Shown here: in pieces, positions 8,849-17,662 of the stretch | How positions within the stretch are numbered: the first letter of the stretch is position 1 | How the letters are laid out: each line of letters starts with the position of its first letter | Source: Acidobacteriaceae bacterium | Lineage (GTDB): Bacteria > Acidobacteriota > Terriglobia > Terriglobales > Acidobacteriaceae | Length of the DNA stretch: 40,504 nucleotides | Direction: 5' to 3' | Assembly: GCA_003160215.1 (NCBI GenBank) | Contig: PLQW01000124.1 | Location: 1 to 40,504 of the forward strand | The notes under the pieces: model-generated | Told to the model about the DNA's origin: nothing | What the model saw: only the letters and a program-made list of their open reading frames with translations | Databases searched by the model: none | Program-made: the position numbers and the translations under genes

Positions 8849-8882
8849 TGCAACGATAGCCCCTCGAAAGTTGTAGTTCTTG

Positions 8883-11084
8883 ATGTTCGGTCGCGACGAA
8901 AAAGTCTCCCAGCTCCGGCTTACCGCAGTGCAATACGTCCTGCTGGGAGTTTTTTTGGTGCTGGCCTTCGGGCTGTGGCGCTTGCAGGTGGCGCGCAGCG
9001 ATTACTACAGCACGCTGGCCGAACAGAACCGCATCAAGCAGGTCCCCATTCTGGCGCCGCGCGGCAAAATCCTTGACCGCGAAGGCCGCATCATCGTTGA
9101 CAACTACCCGTCGTTCTCCGTGCTGCTGCTGCGCGATCAGAACCGCAATCTCCAGGCCGACGCCGACAAGATAGCCGCCGGACTCCACATCCCCCCCGAC
9201 GAGCTGCGCGCCCGTCTGAAGCGCATGGCCGCCGTTCCGGGATATCAGCCGCTGTTCCTCAAGGACGACATCACGCCCGACGAGCTGGCCTTCATCGAAT
9301 CGCACAAAGCGGAGTTGCCCGAGCTCGACACCATCACCGTTCACCGCCGCCTCTATCCCCGCAACGGATTCATGGCCCACATTATCGGCTACGTCGGCCA
9401 GGTGAGCGAGGACATGCTGACCCAGCCGCAGTGGGAGCTGTACAACCCGGGCGACATCGTCGGCATGTCGGGGGTCGAGCAGTACTACAACGATATTCTG
9501 ATAGGCAAGAACGGCTCGCGCCAGGTGCTGGTCAACAGTCGCGGCAAGGAAGTGGGCACCCTCAGTGACGTGTCCGCGGTTCCCGGCAAACAGCTCAAGC
9601 TCACCATTGATCTTGATCTACAGATCGCCGCCGAAGAGGCGCTCGAAGGCAAGCCCGGGGCCATCGTGGCGATGGACCCGCGCAATGGCGAAATCCTCGC
9701 GATGGTCAGCCGCCCGGCATTCGATCCCAATGAGTTTGCCGTGCGCATCACGCGCGATGAGTGGAACCGGTTGATTACCGATCCCGGTAAGCCGCTTCTG
9801 AATAAAGCGATCCAAGCGCAGCTCGCTCCCGGTTCCGTGTTCAAGGTCATCATGTCCACCGCCGGACTGCAGGAAGGCATTGCACAAAACCTGGTTATCA
9901 ATTGCGGCGGTGGGAAGACTTTCTATGGCCGCTTCTTTAAGTGCTGGATCGCATCCACGCACGGTTCCCACGGCACGGTCGGCATCAGCAAGGCGATCTA
10001 TCAGTCGTGCGATTCGTATTTCTATACCCTCGCGGAAAAGCTGGGCATCTCCCGCATCGCAAAATATGCCACCATGCTCGGACTGGGACAGAAGTCCGGT
10101 ATTGACCTGCCCCAGGAAGTTTCCGGCGTGATGCCGTCGGAAGAATGGAAGATCAAGAACTTTAAGCAGAAGTGGTATGCGGGCGAGACCATTTCGGTAG
10201 GTATCGGTCAGGGTGCTGTGGCTACCACGCCGATTCAGCTTGCGCGAGCTGTCGGCGCCATCACCAGCGGCGGAGTGCTGGTGCGTCCCCACGTGGCATT
10301 TCCCGATCAGTTTCCTCCGGGATTCAAGCAGGTGGCGAACTATACCGATCAAGTGAAGATTCCGCTCGACCAGGAAAACTGGATCATCATTACCGATGCC
10401 TTGGCGAATGTCGTCTCTCCTATCGGGACGGCTGGCAGCGCTCATTTGCCGGGTATTGATTTTGCCGGCAAGACGGGCAGCGCCCAGACCATCTCCAACC
10501 AGCTAAAAGCGAAGATGGGCAGCAGCGAGAAGAGCAAGTTCAAGGACAACGGCTGGTTCGTTGGGGTCACGCCGCGCCGCAATCCTGAAATCGTGGTGGC
10601 CTGCTTGTTTGAGGGCGGCGAGCACGGAGCGCTGGCGGCTCGAGTTGCCGCCAAGGTGATCAAGGCGTACGTCGAAAAGCAGCGTAACAGCAAGACGCAA
10701 GTGGCCAAGGCAAGCGGAACGGCTGCGGGAAGCCAGCAAGCGGAAGTTGCCGCAGTGTGGCACGAGGGCGACGCGAAGACCCCCGACAAGATGCAAGCAG
10801 GACATTTCACCGTACCAACCGATGGCAAGACCAAGCCGGTAACTTCGGCGCCCGGAGTGGGAGAAGCGGACAAGCCTATTCCTCGTGCCGATCTCGAAAC
10901 CACGGAGTCGCACGTGGAGATGGCCCATCCCGAAACCGAACCTCCCGCGGAGAATCAACCGACTGCTCCGGCGACAACTCCTGAGCAGCAAGCGCCACCT
11001 GCGCCGCCACCTACGACGAAGAAGCCTGCTGCCGAGCCCACGATCGCACCTGCGGCGGCCGTCCTTCCCCGGAGCCAATCCTGA
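8883..11084 (+). CDS. mrdA: Penicillin-binding protein 2 (elongation transpeptidase) with low-complexity C-terminal tail
   Basis: 733 residues from the ATG at 8883 (an upstream TTG at 8880 is in frame). One membrane helix (VQYVLLGVFLVLAFGLWRL) is followed by the PBP dimerisation domain (RGKILDREGRIIV) and the transpeptidase domain. The catalytic motifs are intact: SVFK (Ser near 318, Lys near 321), SCD near 375-377 and KTG near 530-532. It cross-links lateral-wall peptidoglycan with RodA as the glycan polymerase. Family members usually end near residue 600-650; here about 130 extra Pro/Ala/Thr/Glu-rich residues follow, echoing the MreC tail. Its TGA at 11082-11084 overlaps the proposed rodA start. 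Confidence 0.96.
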   Translation: MFGRDEKVSQLRLTAVQYVLLGVFLVLAFGLWRLQVARSDYYSTLAEQNRIKQVPILAPRGKILDREGRIIVDNYPSFSVLLLRDQNRNLQADADKIAAGLHIPPDELRARLKRMAAVPGYQPLFLKDDITPDELAFIESHKAELPELDTITVHRRLYPRNGFMAHIIGYVGQVSEDMLTQPQWELYNPGDIVGMSGVEQYYNDILIGKNGSRQVLVNSRGKEVGTLSDVSAVPGKQLKLTIDLDLQIAAEEALEGKPGAIVAMDPRNGEILAMVSRPAFDPNEFAVRITRDEWNRLITDPGKPLLNKAIQAQLAPGSVFKVIMSTAGLQEGIAQNLVINCGGGKTFYGRFFKCWIASTHGSHGTVGISKAIYQSCDSYFYTLAEKLGISRIAKYATMLGLGQKSGIDLPQEVSGVMPSEEWKIKNFKQKWYAGETISVGIGQGAVATTPIQLARAVGAITSGGVLVRPHVAFPDQFPPGFKQVANYTDQVKIPLDQENWIIITDALANVVSPIGTAGSAHLPGIDFAGKTGSAQTISNQLKAKMGSSEKSKFKDNGWFVGVTPRRNPEIVVACLFEGGEHGALAARVAAKVIKAYVEKQRNSKTQVAKASGTAAGSQQAEVAAVWHEGDAKTPDKMQAGHFTVPTDGKTKPVTSAPGVGEADKPIPRADLETTESHVEMAHPETEPPAENQPTAPATTPEQQAPPAPPPTTKKPAAEPTIAPAAAVLPRSQS

Positions 11085-12166
11085 GCCGCTACATCTCATT
11101 CCGCGATTTCGATTGGGTCCTGTTGGTGCTGGTGCTGCTGATCTGCTCTCTGGGCGTGCTCGAGATCTACAGCGCAACCATCAGTACCAAGTTTATGGGT
11201 GTACACCTCAAGCAGGTGTATTGGATTCTGGGCGGCGTAGGCCTGATGTTCGTGGTGAGCTTCTTCAATTACCAGGCACTCCTGGAACGCGTACCGCTGA
11301 TGTACTTGATTTCCATCGCTTCGTTGATTGCAGTCGAACTATTCGGCAAGAAGTATCTGGGCGCCCGTCGCTGGGTGCAGCTAGGCTCGTTTCACTTCCA
11401 GCCTTCGGAGTGGGTAAAGCTGGTGCTCATTCTCGCGATGGCTAAATACTTCGCCGACACAAAGTCCGAATGTACGGCCCAGGACATCGTGAAAGCCGGA
11501 GCGCTGGTCGGCGTACCCATGCTGATGGTGCTCGTCCAGCCGGACCTGGGCACGGCCCTCACTTACATCCCGATCGCAATAATGGGCTTGTTCCTCGGAG
11601 GAATGAAGGCCCGGCATGCCTTGGTCATACTGGTGCTCGGGGCGCTGCTGGCTCCCGTGGGGTGGCATGTTCTAAAGCCTTACCAACGAGACCGCCTGAC
11701 CAGCTTCATGGAGCCGGAGGCTGACCCTCAGCGCCACGGATACCAGGTGATTCAGTCGCTGGTCGCCGTGGGTTCAGGGGGCATTCTTGGCAAGGGAACG
11801 GCGCATGGCAGCCAGACTCAGGGTCAATTTCTGCCGGTGCCGCACACCGATTTCATCTTTGCCGCCTTTGCCGAGGAGCACGGATTCCTAGGCGCTATGG
11901 GATTGCTGCTGCTATACTTTATCGTGCTGATGCGTCTGGTCCAAAACGCTCAGACGGCCCCGGACCGGGCTGGTGCCTTCGTGGTCATGGGTGTGGTTGC
12001 GGTACTCGCCTTCCACGTCCTGGTTAACGTAGGCATGGTGGTAGGATTCATGCCGGTCACGGGTATTCCCTTGCCGTTAATGAGTTACGGGGGATCGTCA
12101 GTACTGTTCATGTTTCTGGCGCTGGGAATCGTAATGAACATTCGTATGCGCCGGTTTGTGAACTGA
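11081..12166 (+). CDS. rodA: RodA peptidoglycan glycosyltransferase (SEDS), possible CTG start
   Basis: SEDS-family polytopic protein of about 361 residues with the usual blocks (KKYLGARRWVQLGSFHFQPS, VLVQPDLGTAL, FAEEHGFLGAMG, GIPLPLMSYGGSS). It polymerises glycan strands together with PBP2. The first standard start is a TTG at 11123, but that cuts off SRYISFRDFDWVLL, which fits the normal RodA N-terminus. In the same frame a CTG at 11081 overlaps the mrdA TGA (CTGA) and has GGAG six bases upstream, so I place the start there. If non-canonical starts are refused, use 11123. Confidence 0.93.
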   Translation: MSRYISFRDFDWVLLVLVLLICSLGVLEIYSATISTKFMGVHLKQVYWILGGVGLMFVVSFFNYQALLERVPLMYLISIASLIAVELFGKKYLGARRWVQLGSFHFQPSEWVKLVLILAMAKYFADTKSECTAQDIVKAGALVGVPMLMVLVQPDLGTALTYIPIAIMGLFLGGMKARHALVILVLGALLAPVGWHVLKPYQRDRLTSFMEPEADPQRHGYQVIQSLVAVGSGGILGKGTAHGSQTQGQFLPVPHTDFIFAAFAEEHGFLGAMGLLLLYFIVLMRLVQNAQTAPDRAGAFVVMGVVAVLAFHVLVNVGMVVGFMPVTGIPLPLMSYGGSSVLFMFLALGIVMNIRMRRFVN

Positions 12167-12583
12167 GTAACAAACTTTTGGCATTGGACTTTCTTAGCGT
12201 CCTATTGGACGCGCTTCAGAGGAGACCGGTCCCATCCGCCGGGGAAGCCATTACAGACTGGACGTCGGGCCTCCGAAGGATGACAACAAGATTACGACCG
12301 CCCTCACGTACGAGGGCATACCGGCCGCGCTAGAAGAATAGGCCGGACAGGATTGCAAGGCACGTTGATCGAGGCGGGAAACGGCCCCTTGGCTGAAGCT
12401 GAGCGTGAGGCCACAACCTTCGAGCGCGTGCTCTATACGGTGCTAAAGATTCCACAAATTGTCGCTTCACGAATCAGGTCTGGTTCGCATCCCGGCGTAA
12501 GCCTCGGTGTGCCCTCGGCCTAGTCACCTGTAGAGTTTTTCCTGTCCTTCCGATCGACCGCGCCGGTTGAACCGGAGCATCCC
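12167..12583. other. 417-bp intergenic region between rodA and rng with a possible decayed small gene
   Basis: No gene is clear. A frame open from a TTG at 12365 to a TAG near 12521 (52 codons) encodes LAEAEREATTFERVLYTVLK, which has protein-like composition, but there is no good start site. Before it another frame ends DDNKITTALTYEGIPAALEE. Both could be relics of small genes. The rng promoter should lie in the last 100 bases. Confidence 0.35.
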
Positions 12584-15427
12584 ATGAACAAAGAACTTTA
12601 CGTGTCCTCCACGCCACACGAAACCAAGGTGGCTTTGGTTGAGGACGATCTCCTCGCCGAAGTTTTTTTCGAGCGGGAAAACGAATACACCCTGGCAGGA
12701 TCAATCTACAAAGGCCGGGTCACGCGCGTGCTTCCCGGCATGCAGTCCGCTTTCGTTGACATCGGACTGGAGCGCGATGCCTTCCTCTACGTCTCCGATT
12801 TCCTCGAAGTGACAGGCGATGAAGAAGACGAAGAAGAGTTCGGCAGCATTCCCGTGCCGCGTAATGCCATCGATGTAAGCAAAGCGTATGCCGCGCAGGA
12901 GACACAGCTTAAAGCAGAGTCTGCAGTTGCTGAACCCGAGATCGCGGAGGAGTTCGAAACCGCTATTGACGATCTTGGTCCTGCGGACGGGCCACCGGTA
13001 GTCGAGGCCACCGAAGCTTCGTCCAATGAGGACCGGGATTCGGCGGAAGGAACACGGCCTTGGCGCGGACGCCGCCGTCGTCGTGGCGGACGTCGCGGCC
13101 AGGGAGACGAGCGCAACGACCGGCCAGAGCCAAAGATCGAGGCCGTAAAGCCGGCACCGATAGAGGAAGCGCCAACCTATCATGCGGAGACGCGTCCGGC
13201 CGCGCGTCCTCGCGCAGATTACGGTCCACCCGCAGGCTATACGCCGATCCTTCTACCGGGGGAATCGATTTCGAAGTATCGCAACCTGCCCCAGCAGCCC
13301 GCGCCCCAGCCAAAGGGCGAGGACACATCGGATCAGCCTTCCTTTGCGCCGGTTGAGGACTTCAATCGGGCTGTCGATTCGAACTCGTACGTCAGCACTG
13401 CAGTTCAGAAAACCGAATCACGCGCCGATCTCGAACTCCGACACGCCGCGGCCGAACCAGATCAAGTCGAGCACGCAGCTCCGCCTCCCGCGCATGACGA
13501 AACGCAGAACACCGAAGCCGTGCGCCATGATGACGAACGCGAGGAGATGAGCGTCGCGCCTTCGGAATCTTTCCACGCGCGGGCGCCGGAGAGGTCCCGG
13601 GCGACGGCCACCGAGGTCCTGACCACAGCGCCGCAGAATCAAACTCTGGTCGAAGAACTGCCAGGTGAAGTGCAGAGCACCGAATTCCCGACAGCCGCCG
13701 AAGATCGCGAACAAGGCCACGGCGAAGCCGCCACGCTGGAATCGCCGGGCTTCCAACCGCATGAAACTCCTTCGATCGCTCCTGAGGGACGTACGCTGGA
13801 GCATGAAGTGTTGGAAGACGAGGAGATGGAATTCCATCCTGTCCCCGACGATCTTAGTGCGATCAGCGAGGTCGAAGGCGATGAGGAACTCGTCCTCGAG
13901 GAAGAGACCCTCGACGCCGATAACGACGATTCGGACCGTTGGATTCCCAAGATTGCCGACGTAGACGAGGACGAAGTGGTGGCGGCCGAGGAGCGTGGCG
14001 AACAAATCTACGGAACCGACGCCGAGGAAGCAGAAGAGGAAGAAGAGGCCGGCGAGGAAGAAGAAACCAACGGCCGCGCCGAGGTGCGGGCTGCGTCTCC
14101 CACCGCGGGCTACCAGCAGCGGCAGGCTGAGCGTCCGGGCTCCGATCGTCGTGGTTTTCGCGATCGCAATCGCCGTGGCGGTCCGCGCCGCAACTTCCGC
14201 GCTCGTCCCAACACCAATCGCAATCAGCCCCTCATCACCGATCTGTTGAAGGAAGGACAGGAGGTGCTGATCCAGATTGCCAAAGAACCGATCGGCAAGA
14301 AGGGCGCCCGCATCACCAGCCATATTGCGCTGCCCGGCCGCTTCCTGGTGTACATGCCCACGGTCAATCACGTGGGAGTCTCGCGCAAGATCGCCTCCGA
14401 CGAAGAGCGCCAGCGGCTGAAGCGCATCGTCACCAGCGAGCGTGAAAACGGATTAGGCGGGTTCATCGTCCGCACCGCCGCCGCTAACATCAAGGAAGAA
14501 GATCTGCGCGCCGACATTCGCTTCCTCAAGCATCTGTGGGCTGAGATTAAGAGCCGCACCGAGAACAGCAAGTCGCCGGCGCTCATCTATCACGACCTGA
14601 ACCTGGTGGAACGTGTGTTGCGCGACCAGGTGAATGCCGACTTTTCGCAAATTTGGGTGGATACGGAAGACGAATTCGAGCGCGTGGTGCGCTTTGCCAG
14701 CCGCTTCCAACCGTCGTTGGTCCGGCGCATCAAGCTGTACACCAAAGACACTCCATTGTTTGAGCAGTTCGGCATTCAGGACGAGATCAATCGCTCGCTG
14801 AAGTCGAAAGTATGGCTGAAGAGCGGCGGACATATCGTCATCAACCAGACCGAAGCGCTGGTGGCCATCGACATCAATACCGGCAAGTACGTTGGCAAGA
14901 CGCAGCGGCTGGAAGACACCATCGCCAAGACGAACGTGGATGCGGTCAAGGAAATCGTGCGGCAAATCCGGCTGCGCGACCTGGGTGGCATCATCGTCAT
15001 CGACTTCATTGACATGGACGAGCGCAAGAATCGCCAGAAGGTGATGCAGGCCCTCGAAGAAGCCATGCGCAGCGATCGCGCTCCCTCGAAGGTGCTCCAG
15101 TTCAACGATTTCGGATTGGTTGCGATTACCCGTAAACGCGTGAAGCAATCGCTGGAGCGCACTCTGGGAGAGACTTGCCCCTACTGTGCGGGCGCGGGCT
15201 TTGTGAAATCGGTGATCACCGTGTGCAATGAGCTTTACATCGAGATGCGCAAGATGGCGAAGTTGCACGACAAGACCGATATCACCGTGCGCGTGCATCC
15301 GGAAGTGGCCAAGGCCCTGAAGGCCAACAACGGCAAGCTGATCTCCGAGATGGAGGACTTGACCGGCAAGACCGTGTTGGTGAAGAGCGATCCGCTGCTG
15401 CACCAGGAAAACTTCGATATTCACTAG
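12584..15427 (+). CDS. rng: Ribonuclease E/G with about 465-residue insertion inside the S1 domain
   Basis: 947 residues. The first S1 half (SIYKGRVTRVLPGMQSAFVD, FLYVSDF) lies at about 38-80 and the second (LLKEGQEVLIQIAKEPIGKK) starts near 550. Between them is a long, very acidic, disordered-looking stretch with Arg-rich patches (GRRRRRGGRRG, RNRRGGPRR). The catalytic part is complete: Asp near 763 (VAIDINTGKY) and near 807 (IIVIDFIDMDERKNRQK), with the zinc-link CPYC near 865-868. It cleaves single-stranded AU-rich RNA, acting in rRNA processing and mRNA decay. E. coli RNase E carries its scaffold arm at the C-terminus; here the arm is an insertion, and the C-terminus is short as in RNase G. 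Confidence 0.95.
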   Translation: MNKELYVSSTPHETKVALVEDDLLAEVFFERENEYTLAGSIYKGRVTRVLPGMQSAFVDIGLERDAFLYVSDFLEVTGDEEDEEEFGSIPVPRNAIDVSKAYAAQETQLKAESAVAEPEIAEEFETAIDDLGPADGPPVVEATEASSNEDRDSAEGTRPWRGRRRRRGGRRGQGDERNDRPEPKIEAVKPAPIEEAPTYHAETRPAARPRADYGPPAGYTPILLPGESISKYRNLPQQPAPQPKGEDTSDQPSFAPVEDFNRAVDSNSYVSTAVQKTESRADLELRHAAAEPDQVEHAAPPPAHDETQNTEAVRHDDEREEMSVAPSESFHARAPERSRATATEVLTTAPQNQTLVEELPGEVQSTEFPTAAEDREQGHGEAATLESPGFQPHETPSIAPEGRTLEHEVLEDEEMEFHPVPDDLSAISEVEGDEELVLEEETLDADNDDSDRWIPKIADVDEDEVVAAEERGEQIYGTDAEEAEEEEEAGEEEETNGRAEVRAASPTAGYQQRQAERPGSDRRGFRDRNRRGGPRRNFRARPNTNRNQPLITDLLKEGQEVLIQIAKEPIGKKGARITSHIALPGRFLVYMPTVNHVGVSRKIASDEERQRLKRIVTSERENGLGGFIVRTAAANIKEEDLRADIRFLKHLWAEIKSRTENSKSPALIYHDLNLVERVLRDQVNADFSQIWVDTEDEFERVVRFASRFQPSLVRRIKLYTKDTPLFEQFGIQDEINRSLKSKVWLKSGGHIVINQTEALVAIDINTGKYVGKTQRLEDTIAKTNVDAVKEIVRQIRLRDLGGIIVIDFIDMDERKNRQKVMQALEEAMRSDRAPSKVLQFNDFGLVAITRKRVKQSLERTLGETCPYCAGAGFVKSVITVCNELYIEMRKMAKLHDKTDITVRVHPEVAKALKANNGKLISEMEDLTGKTVLVKSDPLLHQENFDIH

Positions 15428-15456
15428 AAGCTATTTCAATTAATCGGGTTTGAAAG

Positions 15457-15477
15457 GGCACGGCTTTCAGCCGTGCC
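15457..15477. terminator. Hairpin after rng, REP-like or terminator
   Basis: Perfect 9-bp arms GGCACGGCT and AGCCGTGCC around TTC, 30 bases past the rng stop. There is no T-run, so termination is uncertain. Hairpins of this composition are also common as intergenic repeats. Confidence 0.4.
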
Positions 15478-15504
15478 GTAAACGGTCATTTACAGACTGG
15501 GCTT

Positions 15505-15590
15505 AGAGCGTGTGTGAGAACTCGCTCTGACGTGGCAGCGCAGGGGCGGAATTTGTTTTAGCCAGGGCGTAAGGGCTGGGTAGTGGAAGA
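15505..15590. repeat. Copy of the AGAGCGTGTGTGAGAACT repeat
   Basis: The 18-mer AGAGCGTGTGTGAGAACT at 15505-15522 recurs exactly at 27421-27438. The following TTTTAGCC...GGCTGGGTAGTGGAA stretch matches, inverted, the interior of that second copy. Confidence 0.6.
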
Positions 15591-15764
15591 AAATAATGCT
15601 CTAAAGCCAGGCTTACGCCGTTGCCAGCGTGCCTCAGGGACGGACGGCCTTCCCCGCCGGACCCCATACCTGCAATTTCCACTTAACACCGAACTGCAGG
15701 CGGCGGGGAATAGCAAGCAACATACAAGGGACGGCACAGTTCTCACGTACCCTTCAAAGCCACT

Positions 15765-17177
15765 TTATTGCCAGATGCTCTCCAGGGCCAAAACGATTGC
15801 CTCGTCCCGTGCTGACTCGACGGTGCGCAGATCGAGCAGCACGCGCTCTTCCTCCACGCGCGCGATGATCGGCGTCTCCCACCGGCGGAGCCGCGCGCAA
15901 AGTTCATCGGCGTTGAGGCCTTCGCTCTTCACGCCAAGCACGCGTGTCGGTAAAGTAGATCCAGGCGCAGCGCCGCCGCCCAGCACCGAGCGAGACTCGA
16001 TAACTTCGACCTGCAAGTTTGGGCAGCTCGCACGCAATCGCTCCGCTATCTGCTTCGCGCGCTGCGCCAGTGCGTCTTCGGAGATGCGCATCATGCGTAA
16101 CGCCGGAATCGAGTCATAGTCCTCGCGAAGATACGCGAGCAGCGTCGCTTCGAGCGCGGCATAGAACATCTTGTCAACGCGCAGGGCGCGGAACAGCGGA
16201 TTGCCGCTGACCTTCGCCACCAGCGCGGGATTGCCGCTGACGATGCCGGCTTGCGGGCCGCCCAGCAGCTTGTCTCCACTGTAGGTGACGACGTCCACGC
16301 CAGCACGCAGGCTGTCGGCGATCATCGGCTCGCCGCGTACACCGACACTGCGTAAGTCGAAGATCTCGCCGCTCCCCAGGTCTTCCATCACCGGGATGTC
16401 ATGCTTCCGTCCGAGCGCAACCAATTCCTCCAGCGACGGCTGCTCGGTGAAGCCGACAATCTGAAAGTTGGAGCGATGGACGCGCAGCAGCAGCCTGGTA
16501 CGTTCGGAGATTGCGGCCTTGTAGTCGCCAATGCGCGTGCGGTTGGTGGTTCCCACTTCGCGGAGCACCGCGCCTGACTTGGACATCACGTCAGGAATGC
16601 GAAACGAGCCACCGATCTCGACCAGTTCGCCGCGCGAGACCAGCACCTCTCCGTCTTCGGCCAGCGAGTTCAGCGCCAGCAGTACCGCGGCGGCGTTGTT
16701 GTTGACGACGATAGTCGAGACTTCGCGTTCCGCAGTGTTCAGCAGTTTCGCAAAGAGGCGGTTCACATGAACATCGCGCTTGCCGCGCTCGCCTGTGCTG
16801 AGGTTGAATTCAAGATTCGAGTATCCCTCCGAGACTTCGGCGAGATGTTCCAATGCTGCTCGGCTGAGCGGCGCACGACCAAGGTTAGTGTGCAGAATGA
16901 CGCCCGTCGCGTTGATGACCGGGCGCAGGGAGTGGGCAATTGTCCGCTGCAATTGCTGTTCTACTCTCAACGGCAAGCCATCAACTCTGGCAGTGATTTG
17001 TGCTTGGTCTACGTCGCCCGACGCGATCTCAGTTCGAAGCTGCTGCAGCGCCTCCCGCGTAGCGTCCAGCACTGGAGCTCGACCCTTCTGTCGCGCGAGC
17101 GCATCCATCGCAGGAGTGCGCAGCAGTTCGTCTATGGACGGAAGCAGGCGAAGAACGGAATTTCCAGCAGTTGGCAT
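15765..17177 (-). CDS. selA: L-seryl-tRNA(Sec) selenium transferase
   Basis: 470 residues, the normal length for bacterial SelA. The PLP lysine lies near residue 303 in SGDKLLGGPQAGI; other family blocks are INATGVILHTNLGRAPLS, YSNLEFNLSTGERGKRD and VMEDLGSGE. The enzyme converts Ser-tRNA(Sec) to Sec-tRNA(Sec) with selenophosphate, so the organism probably makes selenoproteins. selB, selD and the tRNA(Sec) gene are not in the window. The ATG at 17177 has a weak ribosome site. It follows recG, the gerW-like gene and a frameshifted gene on the same strand. Confidence 0.96.
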   Translation of the reverse strand: MPTAGNSVLRLLPSIDELLRTPAMDALARQKGRAPVLDATREALQQLRTEIASGDVDQAQITARVDGLPLRVEQQLQRTIAHSLRPVINATGVILHTNLGRAPLSRAALEHLAEVSEGYSNLEFNLSTGERGKRDVHVNRLFAKLLNTAEREVSTIVVNNNAAAVLLALNSLAEDGEVLVSRGELVEIGGSFRIPDVMSKSGAVLREVGTTNRTRIGDYKAAISERTRLLLRVHRSNFQIVGFTEQPSLEELVALGRKHDIPVMEDLGSGEIFDLRSVGVRGEPMIADSLRAGVDVVTYSGDKLLGGPQAGIVSGNPALVAKVSGNPLFRALRVDKMFYAALEATLLAYLREDYDSIPALRMMRISEDALAQRAKQIAERLRASCPNLQVEVIESRSVLGGGAAPGSTLPTRVLGVKSEGLNADELCARLRRWETPIIARVEEERVLLDLRTVESARDEAIVLALESIWQ

Positions 17178-17215
17178 CGTCTCAGAAAGACTCTACTCCA
17201 AGAGAGTACCTATCT

Positions 17216-17555
17216 TCACGGTTGCTGGCTTCTCGGTTTTAAAAAGCCTATGTCGAACTCGGGATTTAGCTGCGAGACAACAGCCCCATAGCCGTTGGGA
17301 AATTGGATGACGACGTGCAAGCCCGGAACTACGTCGACCCTCGCGCGGGTACCGTCTGTAAACTCGTACTGAGTCCATCCGGTGACGTTTCTGGCAGCTC
17401 CGCCATCAAAGCAGAAATCGAAGTTTCCGCTCAGATCGCCAGGAGCGGGCTTTTCCCGCTGGTTGGGGGGTTGTCGCGATAGAGAGCAAGATTCTTGCTA
17501 CTTTGCCCTCATCAACGCGGCGTTTGAATTGTTCTTCGAGGTCCAAAACAGTCAC
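17216..17555 (-). pseudogene. Small unknown gene, frameshifted at a six-base homopolymer
   Basis: A strong AGGAGGAGG ribosome site precedes a GTG at 17555 and a TTG at 17546. The first frame encodes LDLEEQFKRRVDEGKVARIL and stops early. The next frame is open without a start and encodes NFDFCFDGGAARNVTGWTQY and LHVVIQFPNGYGAVVSQL, ending at a TGA (17216-17218). Removing one base from the G6 run at 17465-17470 (C6 on the coding strand) joins them into one protein of about 112 residues. It could be a true pseudogene, a phase-variable gene or a sequencing error. No family was recognised. Confidence 0.55.
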
Positions 17556-17662
17556 CCTCCTCCTACGGTCTTGCTTGATGTCCGTGATGCCCCGGATGTT
17601 AATTTACCGCGTTCAACTGAGCAAAGGCGGCAGTCCCGCGGCCCACTTCGCACGCATAAGGC

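Larger units (their letters stand above)
15428..15764. other. 337-bp convergent intergenic region between rng and selA
   Basis: The region has no gene I would support. It holds the GGCACGGCT hairpin (15457-15477) and a copy of the AGAGCGTGTGTGAGAACT repeat (15505-15590). The rest is unassigned. Confidence 0.5.

Noticed and set aside
8575-8853. 92-codon minus-strand frame containing CPHC-like residues upstream of the higB remnant
   Set aside because: Its N-terminus does not resemble HigB and it runs out of frame across the conserved HigB codons, so it is not the missing half.
13418-14371. 317-codon minus-strand frame opposite rng
   Set aside because: It lies opposite the low-complexity insertion of RNase E/G and has no family features; a shadow of repetitive Glu/Arg codons.
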